Positions 8,472 to 15,538 of a stretch of 22,784 nucleotides of DNA are shown in pieces. The notes below the pieces were generated by a model. It was not told the DNA's origin and ran no database searches. It worked only from the letters and a program-made list of their open reading frames with translations. Positions within the stretch are counted from its first letter, which is position 1. The number at the start of each line of letters is the position of its first letter. The translations under genes were made by a program, and so were the position numbers. Origin of the DNA: Flavobacterium sp. (GTDB taxonomy: Bacteria > Bacteroidota > Bacteroidia > Flavobacteriales > Flavobacteriaceae); assembly GCA_030151255.1 (NCBI GenBank), contig JASLED010000053.1, forward strand, positions 1 through 22,784, written 5' to 3'.

Positions 8472-9440
8472 TTATTTAGCTTGATTCAAACCGCTGTACT
8501 CAGCAATTTTATATCGATTTGTATTTGATTTCGTTTTTAAAATAAGTTCGCCCAAAAAGCCAGCTAAGAATAACTGTGTACCAATAATCATAGTAACTAA
8601 TGCAATGTAAAACCAAGGATCTTGTGTAACTAATATGGCTGGTTTGTTAATGTATAATTTATACAATTTGCTAATGCCGATGACAGCTGCTGCAAAAAAG
8701 CCAATGATAAAAGTAAGCACACCTAATGATCCGAATAAATGCATTGGTCGTTTACCAAATTTAGACAAAAAACAAATGGTAATAAGATCTAAAAATCCGT
8801 AGATAAAACGACTCATTCCAAATTTGGTTGTACCGTATTTTCGGGCTTGATGTTGTACTACTTTTTCGCCAATGTTGCCAAAGCCTTCACTTTTTGCTAA
8901 AACAGGAATGTATCGATGCATTTCGCCAGAAACATCAATGTTTTTAATTACAACCTGACGATAGGCTTTTAGTCCACAATTAAAATCGTTCAATTGAACA
9001 CCAGAGGTTTTTCTTGCTGCCCAATTGAATAATTTGGATGGAATATTTTTTGCCAGAACAGAATCATATCTTTTCTTTTTCCATCCCGAAACCATATCAT
9101 ATCCTTCTTTTATAATCATTTGATATAAACCTGGAATTTCATCTGGGCTATCTTGTAAATCAGCATCCATTGTTATCACAACATCGCCCTGTGCTTGTTC
9201 AAAACCAGCATGCAAGGCCTGAGATTTGCCAAAGTTTCGTTGAAAACGTATGCCTTTTACTTGTGTGTCTTTTGCGGATAATTGAGCAATAATTGACCAT
9301 GAGTTATCAGTGCTTCCATCATCTACAAAAAGAATTTCGTAGGTATATTGATTTGCTTGCATAACTTTCGTTATCCAATTGTATAATTCTGGCAAAGATT
9401 CTGCTTCGTTCAATAAAGGAATGACAACCGATATATTCAT
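8472..9440 (-). CDS. Family 2 glycosyltransferase, polyprenyl-phosphate sugar transferase type
   Basis: GT-A fold enzyme with ISVVIPLLNEAESLP at the N-terminus, FVDDGSTD (Asp40-Asp41) for nucleotide binding and MDADLQD (Asp92, Asp94) for the metal. DFNCGLKAYR at about 152-161 is typical of the DPM1/GtrB/ArnC-like group, which pass a sugar from a nucleotide donor to a polyprenyl phosphate on the inner membrane. Two C-terminal hydrophobic segments (about 234-256 and 276-298) anchor it, also as in GtrB. The 322-residue length is normal. It lies 37 bases after the DUF4199 gene and 8 before the phosphomutase gene, so a sugar-phosphate to lipid-linked-sugar pathway is plausible (inference). Donor sugar and final acceptor are unknown. 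Confidence 0.93.
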   Translation of the reverse strand: MNISVVIPLLNEAESLPELYNWITKVMQANQYTYEILFVDDGSTDNSWSIIAQLSAKDTQVKGIRFQRNFGKSQALHAGFEQAQGDVVITMDADLQDSPDEIPGLYQMIIKEGYDMVSGWKKKRYDSVLAKNIPSKLFNWAARKTSGVQLNDFNCGLKAYRQVVIKNIDVSGEMHRYIPVLAKSEGFGNIGEKVVQHQARKYGTTKFGMSRFIYGFLDLITICFLSKFGKRPMHLFGSLGVLTFIIGFFAAAVIGISKLYKLYINKPAILVTQDPWFYIALVTMIIGTQLFLAGFLGELILKTKSNTNRYKIAEYSGLNQAK

Positions 9441-9477
9441 ATTTGTTACAAATTACTGTGAGCGCTTTTTTTCAGAA

Positions 9478-10035
9478 TTATGCTTCTGTTTGTGTATTTT
9501 CTTGTTTAGGAATAAATTCAGATTTATTTTTAAAGATAGCTGCTAAAAGCAATCCTAAAATAGAATTTCGCAAAATACTTCCTGCCCACATAAAAATTTG
9601 TGCTTTTGGTTCAAATTGACTAATGTGTTCTGCTTTGTCTAATTGTTCGTTTATTTGCTCTTGTGGTAATCCAGAATTTTCTAGTGTATGAATTAGCATA
9701 TTGTATAATTCTGCATTAATAATTTCTTTGGCAGAAGTATCAATAAAATTGAATAAAATATTGTAAACAATGTAATTTACAGTTACTCCAATAGTAATTG
9801 TAATTAAATAAGGTGTAAATGCTTCTCTGAATGTAACATATCCGCCAGCTTTTTTTCTAGCTATAAAAACAGTAAGAATACCAATTATGATGATAACTGC
9901 CATGTTGAAGAAACCAACAAATTTATTGGCAAAAAGTGTAAGATCTGTGAAGAAAATAGTACAATTAAAAATGATGTAGTAAATTGCTAATAGTATACCG
10001 AAGGTTATTCCTACTTTGTTTATTGGGTTGTTCAT
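9478..10035 (-). CDS. DUF4199-type membrane protein
   Basis: Small integral membrane protein (185 residues) with hydrophobic segments at about 8-28, 39-58, 74-96 and near the C-terminus (MWAGSILRNSILGLLLAAIF). The arrangement, the KKAGGYVTFREAF block after the second helix and the hydrophilic loop before the last helix match the DUF4199 family of Bacteroidota, from memory of the family. No enzymatic motif is visible and the biochemical role is unknown. It is the first gene of the minus-strand envelope cluster, often found next to such a glycosyltransferase in flavobacteria (recollection, not checked). A TAnnTTTG element lies 27 bases upstream of the ATG. Confidence 0.85.
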   Translation of the reverse strand: MNNPINKVGITFGILLAIYYIIFNCTIFFTDLTLFANKFVGFFNMAVIIIIGILTVFIARKKAGGYVTFREAFTPYLITITIGVTVNYIVYNILFNFIDTSAKEIINAELYNMLIHTLENSGLPQEQINEQLDKAEHISQFEPKAQIFMWAGSILRNSILGLLLAAIFKNKSEFIPKQENTQTEA

Positions 10036-10062
10036 TATATAAATAATTCAAAATGTAAACTA

Positions 10063-10070
10063 CAAATATA
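10063..10070 (-). promoter_or_regulatory. Candidate -7 element for the DUF4199-glycosyltransferase-phosphomutase operon
   Basis: Reads TATATTTG on the minus strand, a full match to TAnnTTTG, about 27 bases before the DUF4199 start codon. No matching TTTG at the -33 position; an upstream TTTG is too far away at 27 bases. Confidence 0.4.
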
Positions 10071-10207
10071 CTAAAATACCCATTTGCTTTTGGCTAACAA
10101 ACGCATTCGTATATAAAATATTTGACTGAAATTATGGCATAATAAAATGTTTCGTTTTTTTACAAAATAAAATGAACAAAGAAGTAATAAAAAAACAAAA
10201 CTAATTA

Positions 10208-10237
10208 TTTGCAGATTAAAATTTAGTTGTACATTTG
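10208..10237 (+). promoter_or_regulatory. Near-consensus Bacteroidota promoter of rpmE2
   Basis: TTTG at 10208-10211 and TACATTTG at 10230-10237, separated by 18 bases, closely fit the primary sigma consensus of Bacteroidota (TTTG, about 19 bases, TAnnTTTG). Transcription should begin near 10243, giving a leader of about 100 bases before rpmE2. Confidence 0.75.
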
Positions 10238-10261
10238 CAGTCAGAAAATTTATAATAAAAA

Positions 10262-10318
10262 AGTTATTGGAAGTTTATACCTTTCTTAGAGCAGAAAGCT
10301 TCAAAATGGAAAATAACT
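10262..10318 (+). ncRNA. Candidate structured mRNA leader of rpmE2
   Basis: Three nested pairings are visible in the 5' leader: AGTTATT (10262-10268) with AATAACT (10312-10318), GAAG (10270-10273) with CTTC (10299-10302), and CTTTCT (10281-10286) with AGAAAG (10293-10298) around a 6-base loop. There is an asymmetric internal bulge of seven bases on the 5' side. A competing pairing, TTATTG with CAATAA (10319-10324), is also possible. Ribosomal protein leaders often bind their own product, and L31 leaders are known in other phyla, but this fold is predicted by eye only. Confidence 0.4.
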
Positions 10319-10342
10319 CAATAATTTAAAAACAGATTTATC

Positions 10343-10594
10343 ATGAGAAAAGGTATTCACCCAGAAAATTACAGATTAGTAGCGTTTAAAGATATGTCAA
10401 ATGACGACGTATTCATCACAAAATCAACAGTAGATACAAAAGAAACTATCGAAGTTGACGGAGTTGAATATCCAGTATTCAAAATGGAGATTTCTCGTAC
10501 ATCTCACCCATTCTATACAGGTAAATCTAAACTTATCGATACAGCAGGACGTATTGATAAATTCAAAACTAAATATGCTAAATTCAACAAATAG
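10343..10594 (+). CDS. rpmE2: 50S ribosomal protein L31, type B
   Basis: Large-subunit ribosomal protein at the subunit bridge near the central protuberance. The 83 residues begin MRKGIHPENYR, carry FKMEISRTSHPFYTGK in the middle and end in a basic tail. It lacks the zinc-binding cysteines of the CxxC type A form, so it is the zinc-independent type B protein, normally around 80-90 residues. The start is set by the conserved N-terminus. It has its own strong promoter, a long leader that can fold, and a terminator directly after the stop, so it is transcribed alone. If no type A gene exists in the genome, it would be the constitutive form rather than a zinc-starvation paralogue; the window cannot show this. 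Confidence 0.97.
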   Translation: MRKGIHPENYRLVAFKDMSNDDVFITKSTVDTKETIEVDGVEYPVFKMEISRTSHPFYTGKSKLIDTAGRIDKFKTKYAKFNK

Positions 10595-10616
10595 TCTGAA
10601 TTTAAAAAATATACAG

Positions 10617-10649
10617 AAAACCTCTCAAATTAGTTTGAGAGGTTTTTTT
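10617..10649 (+). terminator. Terminator of rpmE2
   Basis: AAAACCTCTCAAA / TTTGAGAGGTTTT with a 4-base loop, followed by a T run, 22 bases after the rpmE2 stop. Confidence 0.9.
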
Positions 10650-10694
10650 TTGAATATTGACAAAATCTTTCCATCATTTTTTATGGAATTGCCG

Positions 10695-10702
10695 TATTTT
10701 TG
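10695..10702 (+). promoter_or_regulatory. Candidate -7 element for the GlmU-like gene
   Basis: TATTTTTG matches TAnnTTTG, 16 bases before the start codon at 10719. The implied transcript would have a leader of only about ten bases, and no good -33 TTTG is seen. Confidence 0.4.
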
Positions 10703-10718
10703 AAATAAAAAAAATAAT

Positions 10719-11897
10719 ATGAATTATATTTTATTTGATGGTGATGTAAGAGATGCTTTATTACCTTTTACGTACACAAGACCAGTTGCAGATATCAGAG
10801 TAGGTATTTTAACCATTAGAGAAAAGTGGGAAAAATATTTAGGTTATACAACAACAACTGTTACAGAAGAATATTTAGAAGAAAAATACCCGATGGTAGA
10901 AGCTTCTCAAAATATTATGATTGATGGTTCATATTTGCCAACGCCAAAATTGGTAGAACTTATTCAAACGCTTCAGCCCAATCAAGCAATTAGTTACAAA
11001 GAAGATATTATTGTGTTTTTTGCCGAAGAAGCTCAGGAAATTGATTTTGATACATATGAAGTTTTTGATTTTACATCAGAATTGATTCGAATTGAAAATA
11101 AATGGGATATTTTTCAAAAGAACGATAAAGCATTAAGAGATGATTTTGTTTTAATTACAGAAGATAGAATTACAGAAGAAATTCCATCAACAGTACAAGT
11201 ATTATCTCCAGAAAATATTTTTATTGAAGAAGGAGCAGTTTTAAACTTTGTAACCTTAAACGCATCAACTGGACCAATTTATATTGGTAAAAATACCGAA
11301 ATAATGGAAGGATCTGTTATTCGTGGACCATTTGCTTTATGCGAAGGAGCTCAAGTAAAATTAGCAACTAAAGTATATGGAGCAACTACAATTGGGCCAG
11401 AGTGTAGAGTAGGTGGAGAAGTAAGTAATATTGTGATGTTTGGCTATTCAAATAAAGGGCATGATGGATTTTTGGGTAATGCTGTTATTGGTGAATGGTG
11501 TAATTTAGGTGCAGATACAAATAACTCTAATTTAAAAAATAATTATGCTCCTGTAAAATTATGGAGTTACGAAACACAATCGTATGAAAATACTGGATTG
11601 CAGTTTTGTGGTTTAATGATGGGCGATCACAGCAAGAGTGGTATCAATACAATGTTTAATACAGGTACAGTTGTTGGTGTTTCTTGTAGTATTTTTGGAG
11701 GAAATTTTCCTAATACATTTTTGCCAAGCTTTACTTGGGGTGGAGCAGATCAAGATGATATTTATGATGTAGATAAAGCTATTGAAACAATGAAAATTGT
11801 TATGGCAAGACGCCATGTAGAATGGACTGAAGTAGAAGAAGATATTATTCGTTATTTAGCTGCAGAAAATAGATTGGAGCGTTTTCAAACTATTTAG
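10719..11897 (+). CDS. Alternative GlmU-like sugar nucleotidyltransferase/acetyltransferase
   Basis: Two-domain protein of 392 residues. The N-terminal part begins NYILFDGDVRDALLPFTYTRP, a recognisable start of the Bacteroidota GlmU-like family in which the canonical nucleotidyltransferase loop LxAGxGTRM is replaced. Residues about 165-350 are a left-handed beta-helix built from hexapeptide repeats (IFIEEGAVL, PIYIGKNTEI, TTIGPECRVGG, AVIGEWCNLGA). The family is annotated as UDP-GlcNAc pyrophosphorylase plus glucosamine-1-phosphate acetyltransferase, making UDP-GlcNAc for peptidoglycan and lipid A; that role is by family, not shown by catalytic residues I can point to. It follows the rpmE2 terminator and is closed by its own hairpin, so it is a single-gene unit. 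Confidence 0.85.
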   Translation: MNYILFDGDVRDALLPFTYTRPVADIRVGILTIREKWEKYLGYTTTTVTEEYLEEKYPMVEASQNIMIDGSYLPTPKLVELIQTLQPNQAISYKEDIIVFFAEEAQEIDFDTYEVFDFTSELIRIENKWDIFQKNDKALRDDFVLITEDRITEEIPSTVQVLSPENIFIEEGAVLNFVTLNASTGPIYIGKNTEIMEGSVIRGPFALCEGAQVKLATKVYGATTIGPECRVGGEVSNIVMFGYSNKGHDGFLGNAVIGEWCNLGADTNNSNLKNNYAPVKLWSYETQSYENTGLQFCGLMMGDHSKSGINTMFNTGTVVGVSCSIFGGNFPNTFLPSFTWGGADQDDIYDVDKAIETMKIVMARRHVEWTEVEEDIIRYLAAENRLERFQTI

Positions 11898-11914
11898 CAC
11901 TTATTATTAAATAA

Positions 11915-11944
11915 AAAAAACCTTTACTTAGTAAAGGTTTTTTT
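11915..11944 (+). terminator. Terminator of the GlmU-like gene
   Basis: AAACCTTTAC / GTAAAGGTTT with a TTA loop and a T run, 18 bases after the stop codon. Confidence 0.9.
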
Positions 11945-12145
11945 ACAATTATGCATATTGCATTTAACTCCTTTTTCAGTTGTGTAATAGAATGTTGATT
12001 TGATATGTATATAAAATTGATGTTTTTTATTGTTTTTTGGGGTTTTGAAATTTTTTTTGTTGACTTTTTCAACACTTTGTAGATAGAATTATTTATTTGT
12101 TTTTTGTAAGTTATTGATTATTATCACCTTATGTAATTGGCATGC

Positions 12146-13558
12146 ATGTTGAGTTATCTTTTTAAACAACATTATGCCCTCAAACCCTTGAAAACAAACA
12201 ACCAAACAACAAAGCCAACAACCAAACAGAACAAGCTTTCTCATAAGCTTGTTTTGCTTGGTACATTTATACTGTTATTTAGTAGCGTATATTTTATCTA
12301 TCATCTTCAACCTTATTTTGAAAAACTTCACCAGAAAAGATTGGCGCAAGCCGGAGGTAATTTCTTTTTTATTTTAGGTATTACTCTTTTGGTTGTGCAA
12401 TTACTTTTTTTGATTTATATATTTTATCATTATTTTAAGTACAAACCAATTGATCCAGTTCCGGATGAAGAATTGCCAAACATCACTGTTATAGTGCCAG
12501 CTTATAATGAAGGAGCTTTGGTACACGATACGCTTTTAAGTTTAGCGAATAGTGATTATCCGAAAGAAAAATTAGAGATAATTTCGTTAGATGATGGAAG
12601 TGTTGATGATACTTGGATATGGATGAATAAAGCGAAAAGTATTTTAGGTAATCGAGTTACAATTCTTCAGCAACCCAAAAATATGGGAAAAAGACATGCT
12701 TTGTATCGCGGTTTTAAAATTGGAAAAGGAAGTGTTTTTGTAACTGTAGATAGTGATTCAATTGTAAAAAAAGATACACTTCGTCAATTAGTTAGCCCAT
12801 TTGTGAAAGATATAAAATGTGGCGCGGTTGGCGGAAATGTTCGTGTTTTAAATACAGAAGACGGAATTATTCCTAAAATGCTAAACGTAAGTTTTGTATT
12901 TAGTTTCGAATTTATTCGTTCTGCACAAAGTGCTTTAAATACAGTATTGTGTACGCCTGGTGCTTTAGCTGCTTATAGAAGTGAAGCTGTAATGAATTGT
13001 TTAGAAGATTGGATTAATCAAAAGTTTATGGGAAATCCTTCTGATATAGGGGAAGATAGAGCCATGACAAATATGATTCTAAAACAAGGTTATCATGTTT
13101 TATTTCAACGCAACGCATATGTACTGACCAATACTCCAGATAAATTTAAAGGATTGTACAAAATGTTTATTCGATGGGAGCGAAGTAATGTGCGCGAAAA
13201 TATAAATATGAGCAAGTTTGCCTTTACAAAGTTTAGAGAAGGTTCTACGCTTGGAGCTCGAATATTATTGCTAAATCAGTGGTTGAAAGTTATTTTAGCT
13301 TATCCAATAACATTATTGATGTTGTATGTTTTAATCAAATACCCAATATTATCAATTTGTAGTTCATTAGCAAGTATCTTTTTATTTTCTACTATACAAG
13401 TTTTCTTTTATGCTAAAAAATACAATATAAAAGAATCATTTTGGGCATATACATATAGCATTTTCTATACATTTACCTTGTTTTGGATTACGCCATATGC
13501 AATTGCAACAGCAAGCAGAAGAGGTTGGTTAACTCGTACTTTGCCTGCATCAAAATAG
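12146..13558 (+). CDS. Processive family 2 glycosyltransferase, hyaluronan/chitin-synthase-like
   Basis: Membrane polysaccharide synthase-like protein, 470 residues from the ATG at 12146 (a TTG at 12137 would add three). Two N-terminal membrane helices (about 33-53 and 73-98) precede a GT-A domain with VIVPAYNEG, LDDGSVDDT (Asp149-Asp150), VDSDS (Asp202, Asp204), CTPGALAAYR as acceptor-site motif, the base motif GEDR at 302-305 and FIRWERS, a form of QxxRW, at 342-347. Three C-terminal helices follow (about 378-398, 400-421, 434-454). The order of motifs, and NQKFMG before GEDR, recall hyaluronan synthase and NodC, which polymerise and secrete sugar chains. The product is unknown; a beta-linked hexosamine polymer is only a guess. 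The gene is transcribed alone. Residues 17-30 are Thr/Lys/Gln rich and encoded by a CAAC-rich tract. Confidence 0.88.
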   Translation: MLSYLFKQHYALKPLKTNNQTTKPTTKQNKLSHKLVLLGTFILLFSSVYFIYHLQPYFEKLHQKRLAQAGGNFFFILGITLLVVQLLFLIYIFYHYFKYKPIDPVPDEELPNITVIVPAYNEGALVHDTLLSLANSDYPKEKLEIISLDDGSVDDTWIWMNKAKSILGNRVTILQQPKNMGKRHALYRGFKIGKGSVFVTVDSDSIVKKDTLRQLVSPFVKDIKCGAVGGNVRVLNTEDGIIPKMLNVSFVFSFEFIRSAQSALNTVLCTPGALAAYRSEAVMNCLEDWINQKFMGNPSDIGEDRAMTNMILKQGYHVLFQRNAYVLTNTPDKFKGLYKMFIRWERSNVRENINMSKFAFTKFREGSTLGARILLLNQWLKVILAYPITLLMLYVLIKYPILSICSSLASIFLFSTIQVFFYAKKYNIKESFWAYTYSIFYTFTLFWITPYAIATASRRGWLTRTLPASK

Positions 13559-13584
13559 TAGATTAGTTCTAATTATAGTTTTTT

Positions 13585-13624
13585 ATCCGATTGTAATTTT
13601 TGTAATTGCAATCGGATTTTTTTA
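13585..13624 (+). terminator. Terminator of the processive glycosyltransferase
   Basis: Perfect ATCCGATTG / CAATCGGAT repeat with a 15-base loop and a T run on the plus strand. On the minus strand the hairpin is followed by A residues, so it probably acts one way only. Confidence 0.8.
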
Positions 13625-13629
13625 TACAA

Positions 13630-14577
13630 TTATTGATTTAGCATTTGCTCAATTAATTGATAAGCAGATTGAAAATTACCTTTTTCAATATAATTTTGTG
13701 CCGTAGCAATATTTGTTTCTGTATTCGTAGAAAAATCTATTTTTTTCTTGGATAATGAAACTCTAAAGCCAGAAATACTTACTAAATCAGATTCGTTTAC
13801 ATATAAATATTGAAATTCTTTAAAATAGATTTGAGCCAATTTTAAATTGTTTGTTTCAATAAATGATAGGATTTTGTTTAACAAAGTTTGCGGATAACTT
13901 CCTTCTTCCACTGATGATACAGATGCCAAATTATAATCTTTGTATTTTTTTTGTTTAAACGTCATGTGATTTGGATATAAATCTTCTCGCGACGAATATT
14001 TTTCATTCACATAATTCAGAAAATCGTTTTGAACTTCTTTGGGGAAAACAGATAATTTTCCAGCTACTAATGTTTTGTTGAAAGAAGGTGTGCATTGACC
14101 TAAAACACCGGGTTTACATTGAAAGTTGAGATGTACAATTTCGATATTATTATTGTAAATAATAATATAAGACAAAGTCATTATGGCCCCATGCTTGGCA
14201 CTACAATAAAAAATAGGAATAAAAACTGCTTGCGCCCAATCATATTCTTTAAACCAAATAGCATCGCTGTATAACATCATTGATGAGTTATAAGTTGGGT
14301 TATCATAATTGAATATTTTTTCGCTTTTTCTGTTTTTTATTTTGATGCGAATAGATGATGATTCTCCAAATTTTGAAAATTCGTTTTTGTTATCATAATT
14401 ATTGCAAGCACCTTCAACATGAATGTATAGTACTTGCTCGCCGTTATCGTCTAGCCAAGTTTTTACAATACTTAATTCATCAGTATTTATATCTTGTGCA
14501 TAAAGCATATTTTGACTGATAGATAAGAAGATTGTAAAACAAAATAGGATAAAAGTGGATAAGAATTTCATTTTCAT
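13630..14577 (-). CDS. Exported protein of unknown function
   Basis: A 315-residue protein I do not recognise. Residues 1-27 are a signal peptide: two Lys, a Phe/Leu/Ile core and a likely cleavage after LYA before QD. The mature part has a beta-rich region with four cysteines (58, 125, 154, 162), possibly paired as disulfides in the periplasm. It ends with helical stretches at about 229-260 and 288-315 that resemble single tetratricopeptide units (AQIYFKEFQYLY, AQNYIEKGNFQSAYQLIEQ). The start at 14577 or the Met two codons later both keep the signal peptide. It is convergent with the glycosyltransferase gene and divergent from the next gene, and no promoter stood out. A surface or periplasmic role is likely; nothing more can be said. 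Confidence 0.7.
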   Translation of the reverse strand: MKMKFLSTFILFCFTIFLSISQNMLYAQDINTDELSIVKTWLDDNGEQVLYIHVEGACNNYDNKNEFSKFGESSSIRIKIKNRKSEKIFNYDNPTYNSSMMLYSDAIWFKEYDWAQAVFIPIFYCSAKHGAIMTLSYIIIYNNNIEIVHLNFQCKPGVLGQCTPSFNKTLVAGKLSVFPKEVQNDFLNYVNEKYSSREDLYPNHMTFKQKKYKDYNLASVSSVEEGSYPQTLLNKILSFIETNNLKLAQIYFKEFQYLYVNESDLVSISGFRVSLSKKKIDFSTNTETNIATAQNYIEKGNFQSAYQLIEQMLNQ

Positions 14578-14750
14578 TTTATTTTATACAAAGATGCAAA
14601 ATAGAACAAAGTGTTTACAAAAATAAAACAAGCACAAAAGTATTATTTATTAAAGAATACTTTTAATAAAAATTTAAAAATTAAAGTAAAATTATGTTAT
14701 AATGAAGTAAATTAGCCTATATTAGTAAAAAAAACAATAAAGTACAGTAG

Positions 14751-14757
14751 AGGGAGG
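14751..14757 (+). promoter_or_regulatory. Strong Shine-Dalgarno sequence
   Basis: AGGGAGG ends three bases before the ATG at 14761. Most genes in this window have A-rich leaders with no such match, so this one stands out. Confidence 0.55.
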
Positions 14758-14760
14758 TTT

Positions 14761-15357
14761 ATGAATAAAATTAAAGCGTTTTTATTAGCTAGTTTTATAT
14801 TAACAGCTTCAGTAAGTTTAGCTCAAAACGGCATTAATACGATTGATAATCAGTTTAATTCAATGTTAAATGAATCAAGCGATTACAAAACATTTAAAGT
14901 AGTGCAACTGCATCGATTAAAAGAGTTACAGCAAAATGCAAATGATTCATTAAAAGCATTGCAAACAACTATTGCAGAAGATAATGTAATTATCACCCAA
15001 CAAATACAAGTAACAGATTCTTTAAATAATCAATTAACGGCATTAAAAATAGAACTTAATGGTTCTTCTAATGAAAATGATCAAATTGTATTTTTAGGAA
15101 TTAATTTTAATAAATCAATATTTCAGTTTATAGTTTTAGGAATACTACTTTTGGCTGTTTTACTGGTGTTTGCTTTTCAATATCGATTCAAATCAAATTT
15201 AGCTTTAACAAGAACAACTTCTAAACGATTAAAAGAAATAGAAAACGAATTTGAACAATTTAGAGTAAATTCGATGGAAAGAGAACAAAAGTTAAGAAGG
15301 CAACTAATTGACGAAACAAATAAGAATAAAGAAAATAAAAATAAAGATGAAGCTTAA
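14761..15357 (+). CDS. Exported single-pass membrane protein with coiled coils
   Basis: 198 residues: signal peptide 1-21 (KAFLLASFILTASVSLAQ), a helical, Gln/Leu/Asn-rich stretch at about 28-98 that reads as a coiled coil outside the cytoplasm, a membrane helix at about 119-140 (FQFIVLGILLLAVLLVFAF), then a charged cytoplasmic tail with a second coiled coil (about 153-190) ending in Lys/Asn/Glu repeats. Similar flavobacterial proteins have, as I recall, sometimes been labelled tRNA (guanine-N1)-methyltransferase; nothing in this sequence supports a methyltransferase. The layout suggests a structural or scaffolding protein across the inner membrane. The start is supported by a strong Shine-Dalgarno sequence, and a terminator follows the stop directly. 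Confidence 0.75.
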   Translation: MNKIKAFLLASFILTASVSLAQNGINTIDNQFNSMLNESSDYKTFKVVQLHRLKELQQNANDSLKALQTTIAEDNVIITQQIQVTDSLNNQLTALKIELNGSSNENDQIVFLGINFNKSIFQFIVLGILLLAVLLVFAFQYRFKSNLALTRTTSKRLKEIENEFEQFRVNSMEREQKLRRQLIDETNKNKENKNKDEA

Positions 15358-15360
15358 AAA

Positions 15361-15395
15361 AAAGCATATTAGAAAACCTAATATGCTTTTTTTTT
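15361..15395 (+). terminator. Terminator of the coiled-coil membrane protein gene
   Basis: GCATATTAG / CTAATATGC with a 5-base loop flanked by A and T runs, a few bases after the stop codon. Confidence 0.9.
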
Positions 15396-15466
15396 GTAAC
15401 AAACACAGTAAAAAAACATTTCATTTTTTTAAATTAAATTTAGCAAAACTGAGTCATAAAATGAAG

Positions 15467-15496
15467 TTTGTAGTCTGTATATATTTTGTATTTTAG
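15467..15496 (+). promoter_or_regulatory. Candidate promoter of the acyl-CoA carboxylase gene
   Basis: TTTG at 15467-15470, then 18 bases, then TATTTTAG (one mismatch to TAnnTTTG) at 15489-15496. The spacing equals that of the rpmE2 promoter. The leader would be about 35 bases. Confidence 0.45.
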
Positions 15497-15538
15497 CGAA
15501 AAACTAAAATTACGTTATAGTACAACCTTAAAAAAATT

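Larger units (their letters stand above)
10036..10342. other. Divergent intergenic regulatory region (307 bases)
   Basis: Gap between the minus-strand DUF4199 cluster and plus-strand rpmE2. It holds a minus-strand -7 element near 10063, a stretch of plain AT-rich DNA with no coding sign (10071-10205), the strong rpmE2 promoter at 10208-10237 and the structured rpmE2 leader. Confidence 0.7.

Noticed and set aside
10455..10703. Open frame overlapping rpmE2 and its terminator on the plus strand
   Set aside because: It lies in another frame of a certain ribosomal protein gene and runs through a hairpin terminator; no protein-like composition.
11890..12075. Minus-strand open frame of about 61 codons after the GlmU-like gene
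   Set aside because: Covers a terminator and T-rich intergenic DNA; the Lys-rich product is what translated poly-T would give.
12060..12089. E. coli-like promoter TTGACT, 18 bases, TAGAAT upstream of the processive glycosyltransferase
   Set aside because: Bacteroidota primary sigma factors use a different consensus, and such matches arise easily in AT-rich DNA; not strong enough to list.
12137..12145. TTG at 12137 as start of the glycosyltransferase
   Set aside because: An in-frame ATG follows three codons later and needs no unusual start; the two choices differ by three residues.
12189..12232. CAAC-rich tract as a possible repeat array or CRISPR-like element
   Set aside because: It is irregular, short and inside the coding frame, giving a Thr/Lys/Gln-rich linker before the first membrane helix.
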